Below are positions 31,930 to 40,169 of a DNA stretch of 41,071 bases, in pieces (positions within the stretch are counted from its first letter, which is position 1; the number at the start of each line of letters is the position of its first letter). Position numbers and translations under genes: made by a program. Origin of the DNA: Massilia horti (GTDB lineage Bacteria > Pseudomonadota > Gammaproteobacteria > Burkholderiales > Burkholderiaceae_D); the NCBI RefSeq assembly GCF_004614195.1, contig NZ_SPUM01000018.1, positions 1 through 41,071 on the forward strand, in the 5' to 3' direction. The notes beneath the pieces are model-generated. The model did no database searches and was not told the origin of the DNA. It saw only the letters and a list, made by a program, of their open reading frames with translations.

Positions 31930-32940
31930 ATGCACTACAAACGCCTGGCAGCTGCCCTGTTTGCTTCCGTTCCCCTGTTCGCAGCCGCACAGTCGAGCAA
32001 CGTCCAGACGTACGGCGTCATGGACGCCGCCATCGCGTCGGAAAACAACGGCGTCGACGGCCGCCACACGGTCATCAACTCGGGCAACCAGTCCAGCAGC
32101 CGCATTGGGTTCCGCGGCACCGAAGACCTCGGCGGCGGCCTGAAGGCGATGTTCAACATCGAGGCTGGCGTATCGATCGACACCGGCAACAGCGACTCGG
32201 CCCTGTTCGGCCGCCGCTCGGTGGTCGGCCTCGAAGGCGATTTCGGCGCCCTGACGGTCGGCCGCGAATACTCGCCGATCGCTTCGGTGGCAGCGGCATC
32301 GGACGTCTTCGGCCAGGGCTTCTACGGCAGCAACCTGTCGGCCTTCGGCACCAACCGCCTGACCCGCCGCCTGTCCAACTCGGTCAACTACAAGAGCAAC
32401 TCGTTCTCCGGCTTCAAGGTCCTGGCCGCCTACTCCGCTGGTGAAAAGACCTCCGGTCCCAGCGGCGACCTGAAAGGCGTTGCGGCCGAATACGCCAGCG
32501 GTCCGTTGTATGTCGGCGCCGGCTACCACACGTTCACCCGGGTGGCGGGCGGCGACGACAAGGAATACGCAGTGGGCGCCGCGTACAAGATCGGCGACAT
32601 CGACATCAAGGGCAACTGGATGGTGGCCGATCCGGAAGGGACGAACAACAAGTTCACCCAGTACAACCTGGGCGCCGCCATGGGCTTCGGTCCGGGCAAG
32701 GTGTTCGTGAACCTGCAGCAGAACAAGCTCGAGACGGGCGCCAAGGGCACTGCCTGGGCGGTGGCGTACAGCTATGCGCTGTCCAAGCGCACCAACCTGT
32801 ACACGACCTACGCGAAGATGGACAACAACAGCCTGGCCACGTTCGGCCTGAACTCGTCATCGACCAGCATCGCCCCGCCGGCCACCAAGCTGGGCGCCGA
32901 CCCGTCGGTGTTCAACGTTGGTGTTCGCCACTCGTTCTGA
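31930..32940 (+). CDS. Gram-negative outer-membrane porin (Burkholderiales type)
   Basis: A 336-aa porin. The Sec signal peptide is residues 1-20 (MHYKRLAAALFASVPLFAAA, cleaved before QSS). The mature part begins QTYGVMDAAI and continues RIGFRGTEDLGGGLKAMFNIE, the standard opening of general porins in this order. Alternating hydrophobic strands fit a 16-stranded barrel, and the chain ends NVGVRHSF, with the terminal Phe required for assembly by BamA. ATG 31930 is chosen for the signal peptide, with GGAGAG 4 bp upstream; the open frame from 31558 overlaps the kinase gene. The leader carries dyads, and a truncated REP copy begins right after the stop. Confidence 0.94.
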   Translation: MHYKRLAAALFASVPLFAAAQSSNVQTYGVMDAAIASENNGVDGRHTVINSGNQSSSRIGFRGTEDLGGGLKAMFNIEAGVSIDTGNSDSALFGRRSVVGLEGDFGALTVGREYSPIASVAAASDVFGQGFYGSNLSAFGTNRLTRRLSNSVNYKSNSFSGFKVLAAYSAGEKTSGPSGDLKGVAAEYASGPLYVGAGYHTFTRVAGGDDKEYAVGAAYKIGDIDIKGNWMVADPEGTNNKFTQYNLGAAMGFGPGKVFVNLQQNKLETGAKGTAWAVAYSYALSKRTNLYTTYAKMDNNSLATFGLNSSSTSIAPPATKLGADPSVFNVGVRHSF

Positions 32941-33014
32941 CGTGCTGACTCGCGGATGCCGCTTCGTTACGCGGCGTCCGCGAACCGCGTGCGCAGCAAA
33001 GCTGCACACCCTAC
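32941..33014. repeat. Truncated REP-like copy D
   Basis: It starts at the base after the porin TGA and contains only the linker and right half of the REPIN-like element. The right half read inward is GTAGGGTGTGCAGC-TTT-GCTGCGCACGCGG, a third stem variant in which both sides of the stem have changed together. CTAC edge at 33011-33014. The left half is missing. Confidence 0.75.
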
Positions 33015-33046
33015 GAGTTGCTCGAAGTCCGTGGCAATAACACATC

Positions 33047-33166
33047 GTAGGGGGCGCGGGGCCGCCGAGGACCCGTGCGCACGCGGTCACAGCATGCTGA
33101 CTTGCGGCTTTCGCTCCACTACGCAGCGTTTGCGAACCGCGTGCGCAGCAAAGCTGCACACCCTAC
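33047..33166. repeat. REPIN-like inverted pair, copy E
   Basis: A 120-bp element, GTAG at 33047-33050 and CTAC at 33163-33166. The left half is the long hairpin type of copy A; the right half is the GTGTGCAGC/GCTGCGCAC stem of copy D. The right edge's GTAG (minus strand) contains the TAG stop codon of the convergent methyltransferase gene. Confidence 0.82.
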
Positions 33167-33816
33167 TTCAGCCGGCAAGTGAGCAGCCAGTAATGCTCCA
33201 GCCGATTGATCTTGATCTCGCGCGCCGCCGGCGTGAGCCGTTTGCGCAGCGTGCTGTCGGTCGGGTAATTCTTCGGCAGCTCGAAGCGCTCGCCGTCCGG
33301 CGCCGTCACGATCTGGTACGTATTGCCTTCCGCGTCGGTGCGCGCCACGGTCTGGTCCTCGTCCGCCACGTCGTCCAGCAGCACCAGCAGCACGTCCTTG
33401 CCCACCCGCGTGCGCAGCAGCTCCAGCAGCAATTCCTGTTCGGAGCGCTTAAGGTGCGACCACAGGAACCCGATGAACACCGCCGTGAAATCGCCGATGT
33501 TCTCCGGCAGTTGGAGCGCGTCCAACACCTCCCAATCGACCGTCCCCGGCAGGTCGCGCTCGCGCGCCAAGTCGATCAGCTCGGGGTTGATGTCGGTCGC
33601 CAGCACCGTGTCGGCGGTTTCGGCGATCACCTCGGTCCAATAGCCGGCGCCGCAGGCCAGCTCCAGCACCACGTGGTTGCGCAGCTGCTGCTGCACCAGG
33701 CTACGCAGCATTGCCAGTTCTTCTTGTAGTTCCGGCGCCTCGTAACGTTCCATGCTGCCCCCGCGTCCGGCGTAATACCGTACGACCGGACGGCCGTCCC
33801 CTTGTTCGTCAATCAT
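33163..33816 (-). CDS. Class I SAM-dependent methyltransferase
   Basis: A 217-aa soluble Rossmann-fold methyltransferase. Motif I is VLELACGAGYWTEVIAE (about 49-65) and the acidic end of strand 2 is VLATDINPELID. A long helical insert (about 105-140) is followed by a basic C-terminal tail (LTPAAREIKINRLEHYWLLTCRLK). The substrate is unknown. It lies 9 bp after the CysB-type regulator, same strand, and may be co-transcribed. Its TAG stop (33165-33163) is provided by the GTAG edge of REP copy E, so the last residues may have been reshaped by that insertion. Confidence 0.86.
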   Translation of the reverse strand: MIDEQGDGRPVVRYYAGRGGSMERYEAPELQEELAMLRSLVQQQLRNHVVLELACGAGYWTEVIAETADTVLATDINPELIDLARERDLPGTVDWEVLDALQLPENIGDFTAVFIGFLWSHLKRSEQELLLELLRTRVGKDVLLVLLDDVADEDQTVARTDAEGNTYQIVTAPDGERFELPKNYPTDSTLRKRLTPAAREIKINRLEHYWLLTCRLK

Positions 33817-33825
33817 CGTAGTTCC

Positions 33826-34764
33826 TTACAGCTCGTAGTTCTCGCCGCCGCGCATTGCCGATTCGACCATTTTGCGGTTCAGGCTCGGCGCCAGCAGTTC
33901 AATAAAGGTATAGATATAACTGCGCAGGTAGGCGCCTTGCTTGATCGCCACCCGCGAAACGTTCATGCCGAATAGCTGCCCCACTGGAATCGCACGCAGG
34001 TTGCGGTCGCGCTCGGGGTCGAATGCCATGCCGGCAATGATGCCGATGCCCATGCCCAGCTCCACATAGGTCTTGATCACGTCCGCGTCGATCGCCTCGA
34101 GCAGGATGTCGGGCTTGAGTTCGCGCAGCGAGAAGGCATGGTCGATCTTGCTGCGTCCGGCGAACGCGCTGTCATAGGTAATCAACGGATAGTGTGATAT
34201 CTCCTCCAGCGACACGGCCTTCGACTTGAGCAGCGGGTGGTCGGGCGGCACCACCACCATATGCTCCCACTGGTAGCACGGCAGCGTGATCAGGCCATCG
34301 ACGGCCGCGATCGACTCGGTCGCGATCGCGAGGTCGGCCTGGTCGTTCTTGACCATGTCCGCGATCTGCTTGGGGTTGCCTTGCAATAGCGACAACCGCA
34401 CCTTGGGGAATTTCTGTGCGAATGCCTGCACCACCTTCGGCAACGTATAGCGCGCCTGGGTGTGGGTGGTGGCGATCGTGAAGCTGCCGCTGTCGTGGGC
34501 GGCAAATTCCTTGCCGATGCGCTTGAGGCTGTCGATCTCCTGCATGATCAGCTCGACCGACTGCAGCACCAGCCGCCCCGGTTCGGTCAGGCCACGGATG
34601 CGCTTGCCGTGGCGGGTGAAAATGTCGACCCCCAGCTCTTCCTCGAGCTCGATGATGGCTTTCGACACGCCGGGTTGCGAAGTGAACAAGGCCTTTGCGG
34701 CATCAGTGAGGTTGTAATTCTGGCGCACGGCCTCGCGCACAAAGCGCAGCTGGTGGAGATTCAT
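33826..34764 (-). CDS. CysB/Cbl-type LysR transcriptional regulator
   Basis: A 312-aa LysR regulator of the CysB subfamily. The winged HTH is residues 1-60 (MNLHQLRFVREAVRQNYNLTDAAKALFTSQPGVSKAI), matching CysB closely. The effector domain (about 90-300) has TTHTQARYTLP and the conserved TYDSAFAGRSKIDHAF. CysB proteins activate sulfate-assimilation genes, responding to O-acetylserine or related ligands. It is divergent from cysI with ~160 bp between starts that contain dyads suited to LysR binding. ATG 34764 is the family start; the longer frame to 34824 is not conserved. Whether it is CysB or the paralogue Cbl cannot be decided. Confidence 0.9.
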   Translation of the reverse strand: MNLHQLRFVREAVRQNYNLTDAAKALFTSQPGVSKAIIELEEELGVDIFTRHGKRIRGLTEPGRLVLQSVELIMQEIDSLKRIGKEFAAHDSGSFTIATTHTQARYTLPKVVQAFAQKFPKVRLSLLQGNPKQIADMVKNDQADLAIATESIAAVDGLITLPCYQWEHMVVVPPDHPLLKSKAVSLEEISHYPLITYDSAFAGRSKIDHAFSLRELKPDILLEAIDADVIKTYVELGMGIGIIAGMAFDPERDRNLRAIPVGQLFGMNVSRVAIKQGAYLRSYIYTFIELLAPSLNRKMVESAMRGGENYEL

Positions 34765-34805
34765 TAGCGTCCTGGCAGTTGTTCGGCTATGCGACATTTT
34801 AATGC

Positions 34806-34872
34806 GCTTATGCCAGACGCGCATATAAGCAAATGATTTCTCAGTAGTTTGGAATAAGGGTGCACATCCTTA
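34806..34872. promoter_or_regulatory. LysR/CysB-type dyads in the cys divergent promoter
   Basis: GCTTAT-N13-ATAAGC (34806-34830) gives a TTAT...ATAA arrangement like LysR-type boxes. A second dyad, TAAGG-N8-CCTTA, is at 34855-34872. Both lie between the divergent CysB-type regulator and cysI starts. Binding is inferred from position and shape. Confidence 0.5.
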
Positions 34873-34923
34873 CCATTTAGGCCATCCACGGCCCCGGCTG
34901 GCCAACAGCACAGGATCACACTT

Positions 34924-36612
34924 ATGTACCGCTACGACCAATACGACCATCTCATTGTGCGCGAACGCATCGCGCAATACCGTGACCAGGTACGGCGCCG
35001 GATCGCCGATGAGCTGACCGAAGCCGAATTCCTCCCGCTGCGCCTGCAGAACGGCCTGTACATGCAGCGGCACGCCTACATGTTGCGCATTGCCGTTCCG
35101 TACGGCCTGCTGGCCTCGCGCCAGCTGCGCATGCTCGCGCACATCGCCCGCAAGTACGACCGCGGTTACGGCCACTTCACCACCCGCCAGAACATCCAAT
35201 TCAACTGGATCGAGCTGGAGCAGACGCCGGACATCCTGACCGACCTTTCCTCGGTAGAGATGCACTCCATCCAGACTTCGGGCAACTGCATCCGCAACAT
35301 CACGACCGACGAGTTTGCCGGCGTGGCCGCCGACGAGTACCTCGATCCGCGTCCGTTCTGCGAGATCCTGCGCCAGTGGAGCAGCTTCCACCCCGAGTTC
35401 ATCGCCCTGCCGCGCAAGTTCAAGATCGCGATCAACGGCGCGCATGAAGACCGTGCCGCGACCCAGGTGCATGACATCGGCCTGACGATGGTAAAGAACG
35501 AGGCCGGCGAAATCGGCTTCCGCTTCCTCGTTGGCGGCGGACTGGGCCGTACGCCGATCATCGGCAGCGTGATCCGCGAGTTCCTGCCTTGGAAGCACGT
35601 GCTGACCTACACCGAGGCGGTGATGCGCGTGTACAACCAGTACGGCCGCCGCGACAACAAATACAAGGCCCGCATCAAGATCCTGCTCAAGTCGCTCGGC
35701 GTCGAGGAATTCGCGCGCCAGGTCGAAGAGGAATGGGCCGACCTGAAGGACGGTCCCGAGACCCTGACCGAAGAGGAGCTGGCGCGCGTTGCCGCCTACT
35801 TCACGCCGCCGGCTTACGAGCAGCTGGAAAACATTGACCCGCTGGCCGCGCATGCCGACAACAAGGCGTTCGCCAAATGGTTGGAACGCAACGTCAAGCC
35901 GCACAAGGTGCCGGGTTACGCGTCGGTGGTGCTCTCGCTCAAGAAGACCGGCGTGCCGCCGGGCGATGCGACCGCCGAGCAGATGGATTTCGTGGCCGAC
36001 ATGGCCGACCAACACAGCTTTGGCGAACTGCGCGTGACGCACGAGCAAAACCTGGTGCTGGCGGACGTGAAGCAATCCGAGCTGTTCGAGGTCTGGACCA
36101 AGATCAAGGCCAAGGGCCTGGCGACGCCCAACATCGGCTTTTTGACCGACATCATCTCCTGCCCGGGCGGCGACTTCTGCTCGCTGGCCAACGCCAAGTC
36201 GATCCCGATCGCTGCCGCCATCGCCGAGCGCTTCGACAACCTGGACTTCCAGTACGACATCGGCGACATCGAGTTGAACATTTCAGGCTGCATCAACGCC
36301 TGCGGCCACCATCACGTCGGCAACATCGGCGTGCTGGGCGTGGACAAGGACGGTAGCGAGTGGTACCAGGTGTCGATCGGCGGCGCCCAGGGCGACAACG
36401 CGGCGATCGGCAAGATCATTGGCCCGTCGTTCTCGGCGGTGCAGATGCCGGAAGTGATCGGCCGCCTGCTCGAAGTCTACGTGCGTGACCGGACCGAGGA
36501 TGAGCGCTTTGTGGACACCGTGCAGCGCCTTGGCATTGCGCCATTCAAGGATCACGTGTATGCGACGCCGATTGCGGCGGGCGAACTGGTTGGGGAAGAC
36601 GAATATGCTTGA
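34924..36612 (+). CDS. cysI: Assimilatory sulfite reductase hemoprotein (CysI-type)
   Basis: A 562-aa nitrite/sulfite reductase. Two ferredoxin-like half-domains and two siroheme/Fe-S domains are present. The N-terminal part has GLYMQRHAYMLRIAVPYG and RQNIQFNWIEL. The [4Fe-4S]/siroheme cysteines are C413 and C419 (SCPGGDFCSLA, C-x5-C) and C456 and C460 (SGCINACGHHH, C-x3-C). It reduces sulfite to sulfide with six electrons. No CysJ flavoprotein is seen here, so the electron donor is likely ferredoxin or another reductase. ATG 34924 has AGGA 8 bp upstream. It is the first gene of the cys operon and overlaps the DUF934 gene by 8 nt. Confidence 0.93.
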   Translation: MYRYDQYDHLIVRERIAQYRDQVRRRIADELTEAEFLPLRLQNGLYMQRHAYMLRIAVPYGLLASRQLRMLAHIARKYDRGYGHFTTRQNIQFNWIELEQTPDILTDLSSVEMHSIQTSGNCIRNITTDEFAGVAADEYLDPRPFCEILRQWSSFHPEFIALPRKFKIAINGAHEDRAATQVHDIGLTMVKNEAGEIGFRFLVGGGLGRTPIIGSVIREFLPWKHVLTYTEAVMRVYNQYGRRDNKYKARIKILLKSLGVEEFARQVEEEWADLKDGPETLTEEELARVAAYFTPPAYEQLENIDPLAAHADNKAFAKWLERNVKPHKVPGYASVVLSLKKTGVPPGDATAEQMDFVADMADQHSFGELRVTHEQNLVLADVKQSELFEVWTKIKAKGLATPNIGFLTDIISCPGGDFCSLANAKSIPIAAAIAERFDNLDFQYDIGDIELNISGCINACGHHHVGNIGVLGVDKDGSEWYQVSIGGAQGDNAAIGKIIGPSFSAVQMPEVIGRLLEVYVRDRTEDERFVDTVQRLGIAPFKDHVYATPIAAGELVGEDEYA

Positions 36613-37162
36613 AACACACAAACAGATCATCAAGGGCCGTGAAGTCGTCGACGACGACTGGAGCGTGCTGCGCCTTGAAGAGGGCGAGATGCCCGACAGT
36701 GTGGTCGTCCCGGAAGGCAAGATCATCGTGCCCCTCTCCGTGTGGCAGGCGCAACGCGCGGCGCTGGCTGGCCGCTCCGAGCTCGGGGTCTGGATCGCGT
36801 CGGACGAGCGAGCGGAAGCGCTCAAAGGTGAACTCGACAAGTTCACCCTGATCGCGGTCGACTTTCCGAAGTTTACCGACGGCCGCGGCTACTCGATCGC
36901 GTTCAACCTGCGCCGCCGCCTTGGCTATCGGGGCGAACTGCGCGCGATCGGCGACGTGCTGCGCGACCAGCTGTTCCAGATGGCGCGCGTGGGCTTCGAT
37001 GCCTACGCCACGCGCCAGGACCGCAGCATCCACGATGCGCTCAAGGGCCTGACCGCATTCTCCCAGCCCTACCAGGCCGCCGTCGACCAGCCGCTGCCGC
37101 TTTTCCGCCGCGTGCAGCGCCAGGCGCACGTCGAACACAGCGACGCCGGCGCCGGCATTTGA
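36605..37162 (+). CDS. DUF934 protein of the sulfate-assimilation operon
   Basis: A 185-aa protein of the DUF934 family, which in proteobacteria is found almost only between cysI and cysH. Conserved stretches visible are VDFPKFTDGRGYSIAFNLRRRLGYRGELRAIGDVLRDQLFQMARVGFDAY (about 78-128). No catalytic motif is known. Its fixed place suggests a helper in sulfite reduction, perhaps in electron delivery or enzyme assembly (inference). It overlaps the end of cysI by 8 nt. ATG 36605 is chosen for the overlap and the family N-terminus. Confidence 0.88.
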   Translation: MLETHKQIIKGREVVDDDWSVLRLEEGEMPDSVVVPEGKIIVPLSVWQAQRAALAGRSELGVWIASDERAEALKGELDKFTLIAVDFPKFTDGRGYSIAFNLRRRLGYRGELRAIGDVLRDQLFQMARVGFDAYATRQDRSIHDALKGLTAFSQPYQAAVDQPLPLFRRVQRQAHVEHSDAGAGI

Positions 37163-37176
37163 TTGAGGTGGACCGC

Positions 37177-37893
37177 ATGACCGATTTGAATGCACGCATT
37201 GGCGAGACCCGCGCGACGTTAGAGCGCATCGCGCGCGACTTTTCGCCGGCCGTGTTCGCATCAAGCCTGGCCGCCGAGGACATGGTCGTCACCGACATGA
37301 TCCTCAAGGCCGGCCTGCCGATCGCCATCTTCACCCTCGAGACCGGCCGCCTGCACCAGGAGACGCTGGCGGTGCTAAAGCAGATCAAGGCCACCTACGA
37401 TTACGACATCGCCCTGTACCGGCCGCGGCCCGAACTGGTCGACGAATACGTGACCAGGAACGGCCTGAACGCGTTCTACGACAGCGTCGAGATGCGGCGC
37501 GAGTGCTGCCGCATCCGCAAGGTCGAGCCGCTCGGCCGGGCGCTGGCCGGCCACAAGGCCTGGGTCACCGGCCAGCGCCGAGCGCAATCGACCACCCGCG
37601 CCGAACTGGCAGTCCAGGAGGACGACGCGGCGCATGGCATGGTCAAGTTCAACCCGCTGGCCGACTGGCTTGAGGCCGACGTCTGGGACTACATCCGCGA
37701 GGGCGCGGTGCCGTACAACGCGCTGCACGACCGCGGCTATCCGTCGATCGGCTGCGAGCCCTGCACCCGCGCGGTCCAGCCGGGCGAAGACGTGCGCGCT
37801 GGCCGCTGGTGGTGGGAGAACCCGGACTCGAAGGAATGCGGCCTGCACCTGGTCGACGGCAAACTCGTTCGCATCAAATCCGTGGCTGCATAA
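37177..37893 (+). CDS. cysH: Adenylyl-sulfate (APS) reductase, Fe-S type
   Basis: A 238-aa thiol-dependent reductase that turns APS into sulfite. Besides the catalytic Cys of KECGLH (C221), it has the CC...CxxC set for a [4Fe-4S] cluster (C110-C111 in RRECCRIRK, C193 and C196 in GCEPCTRAV). That set marks APS rather than PAPS reductases, in agreement with the absence of an APS kinase here. ATG 37177 has GAGGTGG upstream; an in-frame TTG at 37159 overlaps the DUF934 stop and is less likely. It is followed by cysD after 29 bp. Confidence 0.93.
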   Translation: MTDLNARIGETRATLERIARDFSPAVFASSLAAEDMVVTDMILKAGLPIAIFTLETGRLHQETLAVLKQIKATYDYDIALYRPRPELVDEYVTRNGLNAFYDSVEMRRECCRIRKVEPLGRALAGHKAWVTGQRRAQSTTRAELAVQEDDAAHGMVKFNPLADWLEADVWDYIREGAVPYNALHDRGYPSIGCEPCTRAVQPGEDVRAGRWWWENPDSKECGLHLVDGKLVRIKSVAA

Positions 37894-37922
37894 GCCACAA
37901 CAAGAACTCAGGCACAGCCACC

Positions 37923-38861
37923 ATGACTACCATCACCGACATCCCGCGCGCCCTCACCGACGTGAATGCGCGCCACCTCGACGCCCTGGAATCGGAAGCG
38001 ATCCACATCATGCGCGAAGTCGCGGCCGAATGCACCAACCCTGCCCTGCTGTTCTCGGGCGGGAAGGACTCGGTGGTGCTGCTGCGCCTGGCCGAGAAGG
38101 CCTTCCGCCCCGGTCAATTCCCGTTCCCGCTGGTGCACATCGACACCGGCCACAACTTCCCCGAAGTGATCGCCTTCCGCGACGCGCGCGTGGCCGAGTT
38201 GGGCGAGCGCCTGATCGTCGGCAGCGTCGAGGACTCGATCGAGCGCGGCACGGTACGCCTGCGCAACCGGCAGACCGACTCGCGCAACGCGGCCCAGGCC
38301 GTGACCCTGCTGGAGACCATCGCCGAACACGGCTTCGACGCCTGCATCGGCGGCGCGCGCCGCGACGAGGAAAAGGCGCGCGCCAAGGAGCGCATCTTCT
38401 CGTTCCGCGACGAGTTCGGCCAGTGGGACCCCAAGGCCCAGCGCCCCGAGCTGTGGGACCTGTATAACACCCGCGTTCATCCGGGCGAGAACATGCGCGT
38501 GTTCCCGATTTCGAACTGGACCGAACTGGACGTGTGGCAGTACATCGCGCGCGAACGGCTGGCCCTGCCCTCGATCTACTATGCGCACGAGCGCGAGGTC
38601 ATTGCGAGGAACGGGCTGCTGGTGCCGGTAACAAGCCTGACTCCGCCGCGGGAAGGCGAGACCGTGGACAAGCTCGTGGTGCGCTTTCGCACCGTGGGCG
38701 ACATCTCGTGCACCTGCCCTGTCGCCTCGACCGCGAGTACGGTCGACGCGATCATCGCCGAAACCGCGGTGACCCAGGTTACCGAGCGCGGCGCGACCCG
38801 GATGGACGACCAGACCTCCGAAGCGTCGATGGAAAAACGCAAGAAGCAAGGATACTTCTGA
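37923..38861 (+). CDS. cysD: Sulfate adenylyltransferase subunit 2
   Basis: The 312-aa catalytic ATP-sulfurylase subunit that makes APS from sulfate and ATP. The PP-loop SGGKDS is at 45-50. HIDTGHNFPE, GGARRDEEKARAKERIFSFRD and the terminal KRKKQGYF are typical. Length matches the E. coli protein. The start ATG 37923 lacks a strong Shine-Dalgarno. Its stop overlaps the cysN start by one base (TGATG at 38859-38863). Confidence 0.96.
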   Translation: MTTITDIPRALTDVNARHLDALESEAIHIMREVAAECTNPALLFSGGKDSVVLLRLAEKAFRPGQFPFPLVHIDTGHNFPEVIAFRDARVAELGERLIVGSVEDSIERGTVRLRNRQTDSRNAAQAVTLLETIAEHGFDACIGGARRDEEKARAKERIFSFRDEFGQWDPKAQRPELWDLYNTRVHPGENMRVFPISNWTELDVWQYIARERLALPSIYYAHEREVIARNGLLVPVTSLTPPREGETVDKLVVRFRTVGDISCTCPVASTASTVDAIIAETAVTQVTERGATRMDDQTSEASMEKRKKQGYF

Positions 38862-40168
38862 TGAACGCCATGACCGACAAACTGACCGAGCGCGGGCTAC
38901 TGCGCTTCATCACCGCCGGCTCCGTGGACGACGGCAAGAGCACGCTGATCGGCCGCCTGCTATACGACAGCAAAGGCATCTTCGCCGACCAGCTGGCCGC
39001 CGTCTCGCGCGCCAAGCACAAGCGCACTGTGGGCGACACCATCGACCTGTCGCTCCTGACCGACGGGCTGGAGGCCGAACGCGAACAAGGCATCACGATC
39101 GACGTCGCCTACCGCTACTTCGCCACCCCCAGGCGCAAGTTCATCATCGCCGACACGCCGGGCCACGAACAGTACACCCGCAACATGGTGACCGGCGCGT
39201 CGACCGCCGACGCGGTGATCATCCTGATCGACGTGTCGAAGGTCAAGCTGCGCGAGGACGGCGGAGTCGACCTGCTGATCCAGACCAAGCGTCACTCGAC
39301 CATTGCGCACCTGCTGCAGATCGAGCACGTGATCGTCGCCGTCAACAAGATGGACCTCGTGAACTACGACCAGACGGTCTTCGATCGCATCGTCAAGGCT
39401 TACCGCGAATTTGCGGACTCGCTGGGTCTTGCCGACGTGACGGCGATACCGCTGTCCGCACTGGCTGGCGACAACGTGGTCGAAGCGTCGGAACGGATGG
39501 ACTGGTACAAGGGCCCGACCCTGATCGAGCTGCTCGAGTCGCTGACGGTGTACGACGAAGCGCACGACGCGCCGTTCCGCTTCCCGGTGCAGCTGGTGGC
39601 GCGTCACAACGGGCACGAGGCCAACGACTTCCGCGGCTACATGGGCCGCATCGAGTCGGGCCGCGTCTCGGTTGGCGACAAGCTGGTGGTGCAGCCGTCG
39701 AACCAGGCCGCCACCGTCAAGGAGATCGTCACCTTCGACGGCTCCCTGCCGTACGCGGTGGCCGGCCAGTCGGTGACCCTGCTGCTTGAGGAGTACCTGG
39801 ACATCTCGCGCGGCGACCTGCTCGCCAGCGAACGGCAGCCGGCAAGCCTGCTCAAGCAGGTGGTGGCCGACGTATGCTGGATGTCCGACGAGCCGCTCGA
39901 CCTGCGCCGCAAGTACTGGATCAAGCACGGCACGCGCCAGACCGCCGCCAAGGTGACCAAAGTCGACACCCTGCTCGACGTGAACACCCAGCAGCGCCTG
40001 TTGGCCGAAGGCCTGAGGCTGAACGACATCGCGCGCGTCAACCTGACCGTGCAGCAGCCGCTGGCGGCCGATGCCTACGCCGACATCCGCGCGACCGGCG
40101 CCTTCATCCTGATCGACGAAGTCACGCACCAGACCGTCGCCGCGGGCATGATCCGCCTGCGGGACTGA
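38861..40168 (+). CDS. cysN: Sulfate adenylyltransferase subunit 1 (GTPase)
   Basis: A 435-aa EF-Tu-like GTPase that energises ATP sulfurylase. Motifs are G1 GSVDDGKS (20-27), the switch-I GITIDVAYRYF, G3 DTPGHEQ, and G4 NKMD, followed by two beta-barrel domains. It is CysN alone with no C-terminal CysC kinase domain, which fits the APS-reductase route. It starts at ATG 38861, overlapping the cysD stop, and ends one base before cobA. Confidence 0.95.
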   Translation: MNAMTDKLTERGLLRFITAGSVDDGKSTLIGRLLYDSKGIFADQLAAVSRAKHKRTVGDTIDLSLLTDGLEAEREQGITIDVAYRYFATPRRKFIIADTPGHEQYTRNMVTGASTADAVIILIDVSKVKLREDGGVDLLIQTKRHSTIAHLLQIEHVIVAVNKMDLVNYDQTVFDRIVKAYREFADSLGLADVTAIPLSALAGDNVVEASERMDWYKGPTLIELLESLTVYDEAHDAPFRFPVQLVARHNGHEANDFRGYMGRIESGRVSVGDKLVVQPSNQAATVKEIVTFDGSLPYAVAGQSVTLLLEEYLDISRGDLLASERQPASLLKQVVADVCWMSDEPLDLRRKYWIKHGTRQTAAKVTKVDTLLDVNTQQRLLAEGLRLNDIARVNLTVQQPLAADAYADIRATGAFILIDEVTHQTVAAGMIRLRD

Positions 40169-40169
40169 C

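Noticed and set aside
32941..33166. CRISPR-like array after the porin
   Set aside because: Two adjacent copies of a long inverted-pair repeat; no short regular repeats with unique spacers.
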